Shown: positions 44,439 through 54,352, counted from the first letter of the stretch. The stretch: 64,000 nt of DNA from Desulfurococcaceae archaeon MEX13E-LK6-19 (GCA_029637525.1 CP072660.1:1265612-1329611); one strand, 5' to 3'. Notes: generated from the sequence alone by a model not told the origin. Numbers and translations: made by a program.

Positions 44439-45527
44439 ATGACTAGTATGCCTGTAGACATAGTATACTTGACTACGTGGAGACAAGATGTTTCCGCCGA
44501 GGAAATCAGGGCAAAGTACTTCAAGAAGGCATTAGTCGAACAAGGCTTTACTGTCAAGGACTATAAACTAAAGGTGACAAGATACAATAAATACATATTA
44601 TATTTACTAAGGAAACCACCTAGAGACCTTGTTTCTCTTGCAGGAAAAGCCGAGTTAATAATAACAACTTCTCCCCCATTGATAAACACTATCATTGGGC
44701 ACAGTGTTGCCAAGAAATACAACATACCATTAGTTGTTGATATAAGAGATATCTGGGAGGAATACGCCAAGACCACATGGAGATTATTCACGAAACTCAA
44801 TGTAATAGACTTGATAACAAAATACTATTATCAAGCACTTGAATACGCTAGCGCCATCACTGTTACAACAGACAAGATGAAGGAATACTATAGCAGCAAA
44901 CTAGGAAAAGAAGAAAAAATACATGTCGTAAGTAATGGCACCGACCCCGATGTCATAAAGTGCATTGATGGCGAGAGAGATAAAGACCTGGTTTACCTGG
45001 GGAATTTCAACAACCCGAATCAAGCTCTCGAATTCCTCTTACATACACTCCCCAATAACGACTTGAGCCTAATAGTTATTGGTGGTGGAAGATACCTAGC
45101 TGAGTTAAAGAGAATCGCTGAAAAGGAAGGCGTTAGTGATAGAGTAGAGTTTGTAGGCGAAGTAAAGTATAGTGATTTACCGAGATACTTGTGTAGAGCA
45201 AGAGTAGGAGTTGTAGGAAGACCATTCATAAGAAATCCTCAGTATCTGTACACAATACCAGTTAAGATCTATGACTACCTTGCTGCAGGCCTACCTGTCG
45301 CTGGCTACGGGCCTAAGGGATCTGCTTATGGAGAGTTTATTACGTCAAATAATATTGGCGTCTATGTATGGGATAACGATACGAAGATGTTTTCTAGGAA
45401 ACTAGTAGAGCTTGTTGAGAGATCTGACGGGTTGAGAAAGAATGCTAGAGAGCTCGCGCTCAGGTATGATAGAAAGAAGTGGGCTAAAGTATTCTCTGAA
45501 GTCGTTGCAAGTGTTTTATCAAAATAG
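44439..45527 (+). CDS. Glycosyltransferase family 4 enzyme
   Basis: A 362-residue GT-B enzyme. The N-terminal domain has PLVVDIRDIWEEY and ASAITVTTDKM. The C-terminal domain begins with VVSNGTDPDV and continues with KDLVYLGNF, LIVIGGGRYLAEL, VEFVGEVKYSDLPRYL and the family end IPVKIYDYLAAGLPV. The E of the usual EX7E is not obvious. It transfers an activated sugar to a glycan. It is the only plus-strand gene between the two minus-strand blocks. The start could be ATG at 44439 or 44448. Confidence 0.88.
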   Translation: MTSMPVDIVYLTTWRQDVSAEEIRAKYFKKALVEQGFTVKDYKLKVTRYNKYILYLLRKPPRDLVSLAGKAELIITTSPPLINTIIGHSVAKKYNIPLVVDIRDIWEEYAKTTWRLFTKLNVIDLITKYYYQALEYASAITVTTDKMKEYYSSKLGKEEKIHVVSNGTDPDVIKCIDGERDKDLVYLGNFNNPNQALEFLLHTLPNNDLSLIVIGGGRYLAELKRIAEKEGVSDRVEFVGEVKYSDLPRYLCRARVGVVGRPFIRNPQYLYTIPVKIYDYLAAGLPVAGYGPKGSAYGEFITSNNIGVYVWDNDTKMFSRKLVELVERSDGLRKNARELALRYDRKKWAKVFSEVVASVLSK

Positions 45528-45535
45528 CTTGTAGT

Positions 45536-46879
45536 CTACAAGCTATGGCTACCTAGTCCTATTGCATAGAACTTTATGCCCTCAGCGATAAACTCTAATG
45601 GATCATATATTCTTCTACCATCAATTACCACGGGGTTCCGCATAAGGTCCTTGAAGACCCTTGGCTTGAGGCTCTTGTAGACATCCCACTCTGTAACTAT
45701 CACTACGGCATCACTATCCTTTATGGCTTCTTCAGGAGTGTTGCAGTACACTAGTTTGTCTCCATAAATCCTCCTGACATTATCCATGGCTTTAGGGTCA
45801 TGTACTTTAACTGTGGCTCCTAGCTCAAGAAGCTTGTTTATTATTTTTAGTGAAACAGCTTCCCGTATATCATCTGTATCAGGCTTAAATGCCAGTCCAA
45901 GAATAGCAATGGTCTTACCCTTCAGACTGCTGTATTCTCTCATGAGATACTCTATAGCCTTAAATGGCTGTCTCTCATTAACTTCATCAACAGCTTTTAT
46001 TAATATAGGATCGTATCCTTTCTCTGTTGAGTAATGTATTAAGGCCTTAACATCCTTGGGTAGACAAGAACCGCCATAGCCCAGCCCTGGCCTCAAGTAC
46101 TTACTTCCTATCCGGGGATCTAGGCCAGTTGCTTCAAGTACTTTCATTACATCACAATTCGGCGTTAGTTCGCATATGTTTGCAATAGTGTTAGCGAAAC
46201 TCACTCTCATAGCAAGAAATACGTTGCTAGCATACTTAACAAGCTCTGCTTCCTCGGGGCTCATAACTAGTATTGGAGGGATCTTGCCTACTTTTCTGTA
46301 GAATTCCTCCCAGAGGTTTTTCACAATACTACATGATTTCTCGTCAGTACAGCCTATTACAACACGGCTTGGATAAAATGTGTCATAGAGGGCTTTTCCT
46401 TCACGTAGAAACTCTGGGTTCATTACGAATCCTAGATTTTCACCCAGCACCAAGCCTGATTCTTTTGATGCAATCGAGGCGAGTCTTCTCGTTGTACCTG
46501 GGACTACAGTGCTTTTAATCACTACAACCTTATAGCCATTGGCTCTCTTCCATGTTCTAGCGAGAGACCTTACAGCGTCAACAATATATTTTTGCTCCTG
46601 GCTACCATCGGGTCTCGGCGGTGTACCAACAGCTATAAATACAAGATCAACATCACGTAGTAGGCTGTAATCGTTTGACACAACGAGATGTTTACCAATA
46701 ACACTCCTTAAGATCTCTTCCAAGCCCTCTTCATGGAATGGAGCTATGCCTTTCTTTATCTTATCAATCTTGTCAACATCTAGATCTATGCCGACAACAT
46801 CGTATTCTTTTGAAGCAAGTGCTGCAGCAAGAGTTAACCCAACAAATCCGAGCCCTATAACACCTATTTTCATAGGCAT
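45536..46879 (-). CDS. UDP-glucose/GDP-mannose dehydrogenase family
   Basis: A 447-residue protein that oxidises a nucleotide sugar at C6 to a uronate using NAD. GVIGLGFVGLTLA is the NAD-binding motif, NPEFLREGKALYD and GYGGSCLPKDVKAL (catalytic Cys) are present, and the C-terminal GLAFKPDTDDIREA ends the usual three-domain layout. The ATG at 46879 is preferred, having GGTG 9 nt upstream. With galU immediately downstream (46897), UDP-glucose to UDP-glucuronate is the natural guess. Confidence 0.92.
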   Translation of the reverse strand: MPMKIGVIGLGFVGLTLAAALASKEYDVVGIDLDVDKIDKIKKGIAPFHEEGLEEILRSVIGKHLVVSNDYSLLRDVDLVFIAVGTPPRPDGSQEQKYIVDAVRSLARTWKRANGYKVVVIKSTVVPGTTRRLASIASKESGLVLGENLGFVMNPEFLREGKALYDTFYPSRVVIGCTDEKSCSIVKNLWEEFYRKVGKIPPILVMSPEEAELVKYASNVFLAMRVSFANTIANICELTPNCDVMKVLEATGLDPRIGSKYLRPGLGYGGSCLPKDVKALIHYSTEKGYDPILIKAVDEVNERQPFKAIEYLMREYSSLKGKTIAILGLAFKPDTDDIREAVSLKIINKLLELGATVKVHDPKAMDNVRRIYGDKLVYCNTPEEAIKDSDAVVIVTEWDVYKSLKPRVFKDLMRNPVVIDGRRIYDPLEFIAEGIKFYAIGLGSHSL

Positions 46880-46896
46880 AAAGTGGTTCACCTGTT

Positions 46897-47748
46897 CTAC
46901 TTATTCTCCTGGACAAAAACCTTTAGTGCTTCTAGATAATACTCTGGAGTACCAAGATCCAGTCTCTTCCCCTTTACTCTTAATGCATGCACTTTTTCTC
47001 CTTTCTTCAACAAGAACCTTATAGCATCGGTTAATTGATGTTCTCCTTTACTAGGCCTTGTTGATTCAAGGGCTGAGTAGATGTCTTTATCGAAGACGTA
47101 TACGGCAACAATAACTCTGTTCGATGGGGGTCTACGGGGTTTCTCGATAACATCTTCAACAACAACGTAATTGTCTTTTTCTTCACCTATCACAACACCG
47201 TATCTCTCGGGGTGATCTGAGTAATCGTACAAGAATACTATTTTCGGCCTATGTTTCTCGTAGTGGCTTAGAAGGTTCTTGATGTTTTCAACGTGATTAG
47301 GGTATATGATGTCATCGCCTGCATGGACGATAAATACATTGCTTGTCATGAAAGATTTTGTCTTAAGAACAGCGTCTCCAAACCCTCTTGGCAGAGGCTG
47401 GTTGACCATTATTATTTCACTGTTTTCTATGCGTTCATAAAACCTTTTGAGAATAGAGGCTAGTTCTTTTTTACCTAGATTCTCGAGGAACTCAACATAC
47501 TGGTAATCAGGCGTAAAATAGTCTTCGATAACACGTTTACCCTTGCCGACAATGAAGTAGTATTTCCTGATACCGGAATCATAGAGTGCTTCGAAAATAT
47601 ACTGGAGAGCAGGCTTAACGTGAACCTCATTGCCCTCTTTCACTATTATTGGTAGCATCTCCTTAGGGATGCCTTTTGTGTAGGGTAGTAATCGTGTACC
47701 CAATCCTGCGGCTGGTATGACTGCTGTATCTATGGGCAAAACAATCAT
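46897..47748 (-). CDS. galU: UTP-glucose-1-phosphate uridylyltransferase
   Basis: A 283-residue nucleotidyltransferase making UDP-glucose from UTP and glucose 1-phosphate. The N-terminal AVIPAAGLGTRLLPYTKGIPKEMLPI is the typical GalU signature, followed by VHVKPALQYIFEAL, PRGFGDAVL and the FIVHAGDDIIY metal site, and RLDLGTPEYYLEALK near the end. It lies directly upstream of the UDP-sugar dehydrogenase gene in the same direction (about 17-bp gap), probably one operon. ATG or TTG start. Confidence 0.92.
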   Translation of the reverse strand: MIVLPIDTAVIPAAGLGTRLLPYTKGIPKEMLPIIVKEGNEVHVKPALQYIFEALYDSGIRKYYFIVGKGKRVIEDYFTPDYQYVEFLENLGKKELASILKRFYERIENSEIIMVNQPLPRGFGDAVLKTKSFMTSNVFIVHAGDDIIYPNHVENIKNLLSHYEKHRPKIVFLYDYSDHPERYGVVIGEEKDNYVVVEDVIEKPRRPPSNRVIVAVYVFDKDIYSALESTRPSKGEHQLTDAIRFLLKKGEKVHALRVKGKRLDLGTPEYYLEALKVFVQENK

Positions 47749-47886
47749 CTACCTTATTTCGTTTTCTATATAAGCTACTATAGTCTGTGTGTTTTCAAAA
47801 ACTTTATGGTATACAATCGAGTACTATAATAAGTTGATATATCGTTAAGGCATTATTGGATATGGATACAGTGGAGATGAAGCCTA

Positions 47887-49101
47887 TTGAATATACTGGT
47901 GCTCACACATAGACCACTATATCCGCCAGTCTACGGTTACTCCAGGGTTATCACTGATACATACATGGCTATTGCCGATAAGGGTCACCGGGTGTGTATA
48001 GTATCTATTGTTCCGAAGAAAAAAGTTGGGCAGAAGAACCTTGATGGACTAGATTATATCGAACTTAATGAGCCTCTGAAGGTTTTCTTGAAGTTAGCTA
48101 TTACAAGAACACTATTGAGACTAGGCAAGGGCGAGTTCTTGTTTTATCACTTGTTGTGGCTTGCAAAAACTTATGCTTCGCAAGAGGTGGTAGAGAATAC
48201 AATAAAGATCGCTAGGGAACACTTAGGGGAACCTGATGTAGTTGTTGCAGAAACTATCTACCCTGGGTTTCTCGCCGAAAAAGTGGCGGAGAAACTTGGT
48301 GTAAAACATGTTGTCCGTATACACAATATTGAAGCACAGTACATCAGTAGTTTGGTAAAACTATTAAAAAAGAAGGCTGTAAAAACCATAGGCTTGCTTG
48401 AAGAAAGTGTTCTTAAAAAAGCATGTAAAATATATGCATTATCATATAATGACTTCCTAACCGTAAAAACGCTCTATGGCAATATTAACGCAGTATACAT
48501 ACCACCAATACTAATATCGAGAACACCAATGCAAGAAGATGTCCTTGAGAAAATCGGTATCGAGAAGAATAACTACTACTTCTATATCGCCTCTCCACAT
48601 AAACCCAATATATTCTTCTTAAAAAAGATCCTAGAATGCTGGATACATATACGAGAGCATGGATACAAGCTAGTCATAGGAGGTAGTATATCACCTATTG
48701 CTAGAAAACTACTAGACAAGTATACCACCAAAGAGAACAACATTGTTATAGCAGGTCTTTTGTCGAGAGAAGAAGTAACAGCAATTACCAAAAACGCCTA
48801 CGTATGTATAGCTCCTCATCACGGCCATGGTGTTCCAATAAAACTTGTTGAAGCATTACAACTAGGTGTACCAGTAATTACCACAGTAAATGCTCTGAAT
48901 ACATTAAAGGGTCTCAAGAACAAATACAACATATACGCCATTGATAATGTAAACGAATTATGTGAAGCAATAACATTACTCATGCATGATAAAGAGCTGT
49001 ATAATAAGATAAAGTATGGTGCCGTAGAGTTCTCGAAAGAACTAGATCATGATAAGCTGGCTAGCCTGTTTATCAACGAGATATATCAAATCATAAGATA
49101 G
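47887..49101 (+). CDS. Glycosyltransferase family 4 enzyme (second)
   Basis: A 404-residue GT-B enzyme. The start reads ILVLTHRPLYPPVYGYSRV, the donor side carries RIHNIEAQYISS, and the C-terminal domain has YFYIASPHKPN, KLVIGGSISP, NNIVIAGLLSREEVTAI and VCIAPHHGHGVPIKLVEALQLGVPVITT (the EX7E end of GT4). It is rich in Lys near residues 155-175. TTG start supported by GGAGATG 8 nt upstream. The acceptor is unknown; it belongs to the glycan cluster. Confidence 0.9.
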   Translation: MNILVLTHRPLYPPVYGYSRVITDTYMAIADKGHRVCIVSIVPKKKVGQKNLDGLDYIELNEPLKVFLKLAITRTLLRLGKGEFLFYHLLWLAKTYASQEVVENTIKIAREHLGEPDVVVAETIYPGFLAEKVAEKLGVKHVVRIHNIEAQYISSLVKLLKKKAVKTIGLLEESVLKKACKIYALSYNDFLTVKTLYGNINAVYIPPILISRTPMQEDVLEKIGIEKNNYYFYIASPHKPNIFFLKKILECWIHIREHGYKLVIGGSISPIARKLLDKYTTKENNIVIAGLLSREEVTAITKNAYVCIAPHHGHGVPIKLVEALQLGVPVITTVNALNTLKGLKNKYNIYAIDNVNELCEAITLLMHDKELYNKIKYGAVEFSKELDHDKLASLFINEIYQIIR

Positions 49102-49124
49102 GAGAATAGGTTTCATTACAATTT

Positions 49125-50618
49125 CTATCTTGGTTCACGTCTCCTTAATCTCTTAATCTTCTTGATTAACATCAACTTTCTTGATAGAGGAGCTCTTCTG
49201 ACACTACAGTCAAATACAGACATGCAATCCCCGTCCATATCATCCGGCAGAAGACCCGTTAGTAAACCATGGATTGTTGCACCTATATCCCATGGTTCAA
49301 CATAGTCTCTATCTTTTCGTAGATTCTCCTTATTGCTCACAACCACGAGCAGTCCATCAGGATAATGGTCTCTTCCCTTTGTTTCAAAGATTTTCTTGCA
49401 TACAGGGTTATTCAATAGTCCATAGGATTTACTTAGACTCTTGAAGTCTATTAGAAGATCTGGAAGTTCTTTAAGGTAAGGACCCCAAAAGACCTCGCTA
49501 GGAGTATAGACTCTTAAGCCTAGTTCACTACGATAAAGATCTTTTAGCTCATTGATATTCTTTTTAATATCAGGTGCCATGTAAAGACCTATGTTCTCTT
49601 CTGCGACAAAGACATTCCTATACTTTACACGTCCATGAACTAGCTTGGCTATTGAAGAAATCAATGCTTTTCTGAGTATTATCGTTGACAATGCTACTCG
49701 TCTATACACACTGATATTAATGAACTTGTTTAAGACATGTATTAATGGAGTAGTTGCATCTTTGTTTTTCTTATTCTTGACTTCAATATACATTTCTAGA
49801 AGATTCTCTTTAACTAGTGGGTAGATTATGTTGTAGCATGCAGTATAAGTATGGTGGTCGTGGTCAGACGTTATGAATACATAGTCATACTCATCAGAGA
49901 CGTGTTTCAGGAAATCATCTATCATACCCAGTATATCGGCTATTGTGCTGTATTCTTCAATATCTGCTTTGGTTCTTACAACGAGATGTTGGATCCAATC
50001 TGTTTCAGAAATGATTAAAGCTAGTAGTTCATGTTCAAATCTACTCATTAGCCTCTTCAATGCATTGAGCCTAATGTGGAGAGCCTTCTTCAATCTGTCC
50101 AAATAGCTTTTTACATATTTTTCATTGTTTTTAACAAGAAATCTATCCCATTTGTGCTTACCTACTACGAGGAGACCAGGAAAACGTTCAGCTACATTAC
50201 TTGGATGTGCTTCAATCCGGGGCGAGTCCCATCCGGGGACGAGTACAACATTATTGTCAAGATACATTGCGTTAAATGGGTATGTTAGTGGAAAATTTAC
50301 CACTATACTTCTTTTATTCAGTAAGGATAGATACTCCCAGATCCTAGGATACCTCACATTAAAAGAATTGGCGGCATGAAGAACAAACTTATTACCAGTA
50401 TACTTCACCTGGGTGAAACCTATTACACCATGTTTTCCCGGGTTCACGCCTGTAGCTATAGACGTCCATATTGGTGGAGTGTACGGCGGCGTAGTATTGA
50501 TTTTAAATACAGGGCTATGTCTGACGAGGTTTTTAAGGAATGGCATATAATCAGAAAACATTCCAAGAGCATCAAGGCCAACGCCATCAAGACCCACTAA
50601 AGCAATCTTGGTTACCAT
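49125..50618 (-). CDS. Alkaline phosphatase superfamily enzyme, glycan cluster copy 2
   Basis: A 497-residue protein starting at the ATG at 50618, preceded by AGGTG at 7 nt; the frame is open to 50654. ALVGLDGVGLDALG holds metal Asp, NTTPPYTPPIW the nucleophile Thr, and IATGVNPGKHGVIGF follows. WIQHLV and VFITSDHDHHT add ligands, with SDH as in the family. It is a paralogue of the gene at 42887 and may act on the same or a related substrate. Confidence 0.82.
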   Translation of the reverse strand: MVTKIALVGLDGVGLDALGMFSDYMPFLKNLVRHSPVFKINTTPPYTPPIWTSIATGVNPGKHGVIGFTQVKYTGNKFVLHAANSFNVRYPRIWEYLSLLNKRSIVVNFPLTYPFNAMYLDNNVVLVPGWDSPRIEAHPSNVAERFPGLLVVGKHKWDRFLVKNNEKYVKSYLDRLKKALHIRLNALKRLMSRFEHELLALIISETDWIQHLVVRTKADIEEYSTIADILGMIDDFLKHVSDEYDYVFITSDHDHHTYTACYNIIYPLVKENLLEMYIEVKNKKNKDATTPLIHVLNKFINISVYRRVALSTIILRKALISSIAKLVHGRVKYRNVFVAEENIGLYMAPDIKKNINELKDLYRSELGLRVYTPSEVFWGPYLKELPDLLIDFKSLSKSYGLLNNPVCKKIFETKGRDHYPDGLLVVVSNKENLRKDRDYVEPWDIGATIHGLLTGLLPDDMDGDCMSVFDCSVRRAPLSRKLMLIKKIKRLRRREPR

Positions 50619-50763
50619 TAGATCGCACCTTTTTGCAAGAATTACCTTTAACACTTATCACTTTTGCTTACTTAATTAGTTTTATTACTAAAAATGTTTA
50701 AATCACTAAAAAAGAATAGGGCTGAAAAATAAATCCCTCTATAGCTGGATGGGTGCAAAATTC

Positions 50764-51696
50764 ATGAAAATGAGTGTATCAGTAGTGCTAGTAGTCCATA
50801 ACAGGCATAAGGATGCTTGCGAGACCATAGAGAGTTTATTGAAGCAGAGAACTCCTCCTGATGAAATAATAGTTATTGATGATTACTCTAAAACACCATT
50901 TGTAATCAACGATGATATAAGAAATCTTCTTGAAAAAGTGAAAACTAGGATCAGGGTTGTGAGGACGCCCCGGGAACTAGGGCTAGGGCTTGCGCGTTCA
51001 TTAGGTGTGAAGCTGTCGAGAAGTAGTATTGTAAGTTTTATTGACGATGATGCAATAGCTGATAGTTCTTGGATTGAAGAATTAATGAAAAGCCATTCAA
51101 CTGGATGCGATATTGTTGGTGGCCCCGTTTATCCTCTCTACGTAAAAGAACCGCCGGAGTGGTGGGATGAGAGAATATTCGGTAGCTTTGTATCGATAGG
51201 CAACTACTATCTAGCCAATAAATTAAGGACGAGAAAAGATATAATACAATACCTGGTATGGGGTACAAACTTCTCTGTAAAAAGAGAGGTCTTTGAGAAA
51301 ATAGGTTACTTCAATCCCAACTTAGGACGTATTAAAGGCACGTTGTTGTCGGGTGAGGAAGCAGAGTTTGTAAGGAGAGCTTACAGAAACGGCTTTACGA
51401 TATGTTATAACGATAAAGCTGGAGTGTATCATAAAGTGTATCCCTATAGGTTTAGGCAAGACTACTTAGTTAGGCGTGCTTGGAGTCAAGGAGCCACGGA
51501 GTTTTTCATAAAATACTATGTTGAGAAAAGGAAATTTACTGCAATAGCTAGTGCTTTCCGGAAAATATTATCTCTACCAAAACATGTTTTGAAAGCAACA
51601 AAGTACAGGCTACAAGGCAGAAAAACAACTGCTTCGATCTACTTGAAAATAATGACTAGTTACCGTCTAGGATACATACTCGATCGTGCTAAATAA
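50764..51696 (+). CDS. Glycosyltransferase family 2 enzyme
   Basis: A 310-residue GT-A enzyme from the ATG at 50764 (GGGTG 8 nt upstream; the frame opens at 50749). SVSVVLVVHNRHKDACETIESLLKQ starts the fold, IVIDDYSKT and VSFIDDDA give the DxD-type motif, and SGEEAEFVRRAYRNG near residue 205 supplies the catalytic acid region. The C-terminal 90 residues, basic and without a membrane helix, are variable. It belongs to the surface-glycan cluster. Confidence 0.88.
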   Translation: MKMSVSVVLVVHNRHKDACETIESLLKQRTPPDEIIVIDDYSKTPFVINDDIRNLLEKVKTRIRVVRTPRELGLGLARSLGVKLSRSSIVSFIDDDAIADSSWIEELMKSHSTGCDIVGGPVYPLYVKEPPEWWDERIFGSFVSIGNYYLANKLRTRKDIIQYLVWGTNFSVKREVFEKIGYFNPNLGRIKGTLLSGEEAEFVRRAYRNGFTICYNDKAGVYHKVYPYRFRQDYLVRRAWSQGATEFFIKYYVEKRKFTAIASAFRKILSLPKHVLKATKYRLQGRKTTASIYLKIMTSYRLGYILDRAK

Positions 51697-51839
51697 CGTT
51701 GGCTAGTAAATTAGTTCATATAATTCTTGGAATGCTAAACTATTTCCCGGCAACTATTATAGCTATAGACACCATGTTTTTTACATAGGTGCCTACTCTA
51801 TTATTAAGGTGAATAGGTATCTTCGGCAGGTGGATATTC

Positions 51840-53219
51840 TTGGGTACATTAATTATAGAAGGAGGTTTCGTTATTCCTGTTAGACCTCGTGGCAAGATAA
51901 TTAGGGACGGCGCTGTTGTCGTTGAGGATGATAGGATTGTTTTTGTTGGCAAGAGAGATGAAGCCAAGAGGAAGTACCATAGCGACACGGTGATCAAGGC
52001 TTATCGTCACGTAATCATACCAGGGCTTGTCAACGCCCATAACCATTTGTTCCAGAGTATACTCAAGAACATTGGTATTGACATGGAGCTTGTTAGCTGG
52101 CTCCGAACCAGTATCCACCCAACACTAGCTAGTTTCACCGATGAAGACTTCTATGTCGCTGCGAAATGGGGTCTCATAGAGAACATCAAGAGTGGTGTAA
52201 CAAGCATTATTGAGAACCACTATGGTCCACGTGGACATGAGGCAGTCATAAAAGCCCTCATAGAATCCGGGCTAAGAGCAGTTCTTGCTAGAGGCATATA
52301 TGAGCTAAACGTGTTAATCGACATGCTCCGCGAGACACCAGAGGAAGCATTGAATCACGTCGAGAACCTTGTTAAGAAGTATCACGGCAAGGAGAATGGT
52401 AGAATAATGATTGCTGTAGCTCCAATGCACCCATACAATGCTAGCAAGGAGCTATTGCTCAAAGCCAAGGAGCTCTCCGATAAATACGATATAATCTATC
52501 ACACCCACACAGCCGAGTCCAAGAAAGACCAGGAACTCGTTGTACAGCTACATGGTAAAACCGATGTAACGCTGCTATATGAGCTAGGAATCCTTGGGCC
52601 AAGATACCATGCTGTCCACGCTGTTAACGTTAGCCCACAGGAAGTAAAGTACATCGCGGAGACAGGAGCTCACGTCATACATAATCCTGAGAGCAACATG
52701 TACCTAGGCTCTGGCATCGCCCCGATACCAGATTACCTTGAGGCAGGAGCCAACGTTGCACTGGGTACTGATGGCGCTGGCAGCAACAATAACAACGACA
52801 TGATTGAGGCCATGAGGTTTGCTGTACTATTACACCGTGCAGCAAGAAGCCATCCATCAATAATAACTGCCTGGGATGCACTAGAAATGGCTACTATAAA
52901 CGGTGCTAAAGCGCTTGGTCTCGAGAAAGAAATAGGGAGCCTAGAGCCAGGCAAGAAAGCTGACATAACCATTATAAGACTTGACGCACCACATACAGCC
53001 CCAGTCCACGACCCACTTGGAGCCATAGTCTACTGTGCAACAGCCCAGGACGTCGACACAGTTATCGTCGACGGCAAGATCATTATGGAGAACCGTGTAG
53101 TCAAGGTATTCGATGAAGAAAAAGTAAAGGAAGAAGCAGAGAAGACAGCACAGAGAATACTCGATAGAGCAAGAGAAAAATTCGGAGCAAAATTCCCGTT
53201 CGAAAAATTCCTTGTCTAA
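51840..53219 (+). CDS. Amidohydrolase (SAH/MTA deaminase-like)
   Basis: A 459-residue metal-dependent hydrolase of the MtaD/SsnA/AtzB branch. The H-x-H motif is in IPGLVNAHNHLFQ, followed by the lone E in GVTSIIENHYG, AVHAVNVSPQE and HNPESNMYLGSGIAPI with metal His, and ALGTDGAGSNNNNDM with the catalytic Asp. Typical substrates are adenosine-derived deamination substrates or related heterocycles; I cannot choose. The TTG start is supported by GGTGGA 7 nt upstream. Confidence 0.87.
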   Translation: MGTLIIEGGFVIPVRPRGKIIRDGAVVVEDDRIVFVGKRDEAKRKYHSDTVIKAYRHVIIPGLVNAHNHLFQSILKNIGIDMELVSWLRTSIHPTLASFTDEDFYVAAKWGLIENIKSGVTSIIENHYGPRGHEAVIKALIESGLRAVLARGIYELNVLIDMLRETPEEALNHVENLVKKYHGKENGRIMIAVAPMHPYNASKELLLKAKELSDKYDIIYHTHTAESKKDQELVVQLHGKTDVTLLYELGILGPRYHAVHAVNVSPQEVKYIAETGAHVIHNPESNMYLGSGIAPIPDYLEAGANVALGTDGAGSNNNNDMIEAMRFAVLLHRAARSHPSIITAWDALEMATINGAKALGLEKEIGSLEPGKKADITIIRLDAPHTAPVHDPLGAIVYCATAQDVDTVIVDGKIIMENRVVKVFDEEKVKEEAEKTAQRILDRAREKFGAKFPFEKFLV

Positions 53220-53229
53220 CCCCAAGCAC

Positions 53230-53258
53230 TTTTTCTTTTTCTCTTTACTTCTCTTCTT
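53230..53258 (+). terminator. T/C-rich run after the amidohydrolase gene
   Basis: Directly past the stop codon, TTTTTCTTTTT and further T-rich runs occur on the sense strand, as expected for archaeal termination. Confidence 0.55.
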
Positions 53259-53440
53259 GATATTCTCTAAACGTATCTAGAGATTAATGTAAAGGGATTT
53301 GAAGAATTCCGTAGACAACTAGATAAAAACTCGAAGAATAATGATCTTAGATTATGTAAATACAACATATTGTTACTCCATAGCTGGGGAATGAGAATTT
53401 ACTAAGAAATACTATAGACAATTATATTGGGGTTTAAACT

Positions 53441-54133
53441 ATGTACCCTCGTAGTCTTTCTTGGATTGAACTTAAGGAGTATATAGAAAGTGGTAGGGGT
53501 CCTTTGGTGCTTCCTATAGGTTCTGTTGAGGCCCATGGTGTTCATCTTCCTATAGATACGGATACCTTAATCGCAACATTCTTGGCCGATAAGCTTGCTG
53601 AAAGAAATAACTGGGTTTCGCTCCCACCTATAACCTATACCATAGCTGTCCCCGTAAGACCTGGAAACGTGCATATACCACCTGAAATCTTTAGAGACTA
53701 CTTAAAGGCTGTTCTCGAACATTTTATATCATTTGGTCAAAGAATGTTCATCATAGTTATGGGACATGGAGGCCCTGATATGAAAAAATCTGTTGTCAAT
53801 GCATGTAATTATCTTTGCAGAAAGTATGATGCAACAATAACGGTCTTCCATATATCACAGATTCTTAAAGATCTACATCTAGTCGATACATCCATAGATA
53901 AACATGCAGGTATGTGGGAAACAAGCATTATCATGGCCATAGACAGTAATCTCGTTAAGAATCTAGATCTCTATAGGAAATGCAGAGACCCCCGTAGGTA
54001 TGGAGTTGCTGGAGATCCCTTAAAAGCCTCGCCTAACCAAGGATTAAAGCTCATTGAAGCTGTAGTAGGCTATATTGAAGATTTTATCAGGAACCCTGCA
54101 TATAGTAAATGCTATTACAATTGGTTAAAATGA
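53441..54133 (+). CDS. Creatininase family amidohydrolase
   Basis: A 230-residue protein. LPIGSVEAHGVHLPIDTDTL is the creatininase metal-binding block (Glu, His, Asp), VIMGHGGPD follows, and KHAGMWETSII carries the last ligand pair. The family includes creatininase, 2-amino-5-formylamino pyrimidine formamide hydrolase (ArfB) and MftE; the archaeal ArfB role in riboflavin/F420 synthesis is the leading guess but is not shown. ATG start. Confidence 0.8.
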   Translation: MYPRSLSWIELKEYIESGRGPLVLPIGSVEAHGVHLPIDTDTLIATFLADKLAERNNWVSLPPITYTIAVPVRPGNVHIPPEIFRDYLKAVLEHFISFGQRMFIIVMGHGGPDMKKSVVNACNYLCRKYDATITVFHISQILKDLHLVDTSIDKHAGMWETSIIMAIDSNLVKNLDLYRKCRDPRRYGVAGDPLKASPNQGLKLIEAVVGYIEDFIRNPAYSKCYYNWLK

Positions 54134-54143
54134 TGCTTAAAGA

Positions 54144-54275
54144 ATGAAGATTTTTACCGTACCTAAAATAAACGCCGGTAAAGATATTATTGAATTGGCT
54201 AGAACATGTGTAAGAACAGATCTGCTGGTAGGCTATTCTAATAGATGTAGATTAGCTGAACATGTTTCGGTGTAA
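54144..54275 (+). CDS. Possible 43-residue small ORF
   Basis: An open frame (MKIFTVPKINAG... to SVSV) follows the creatininase stop by 10 bp. The composition looks protein-like (RTCVRTDLLVGYSNRCRL), but no ribosome-binding site is clear and no family is recognised. It could be a real small gene, the N-terminal remnant of a lost gene, or chance. Confidence 0.25.
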   Translation: MKIFTVPKINAGKDIIELARTCVRTDLLVGYSNRCRLAEHVSV

Positions 54276-54352
54276 TGCTTTATATAGTTTCTATGTAGTG
54301 AGTCTAGTTAATGTGGTTTATACAGGGAAACAATAGTGATGGAGGAGGTTTC

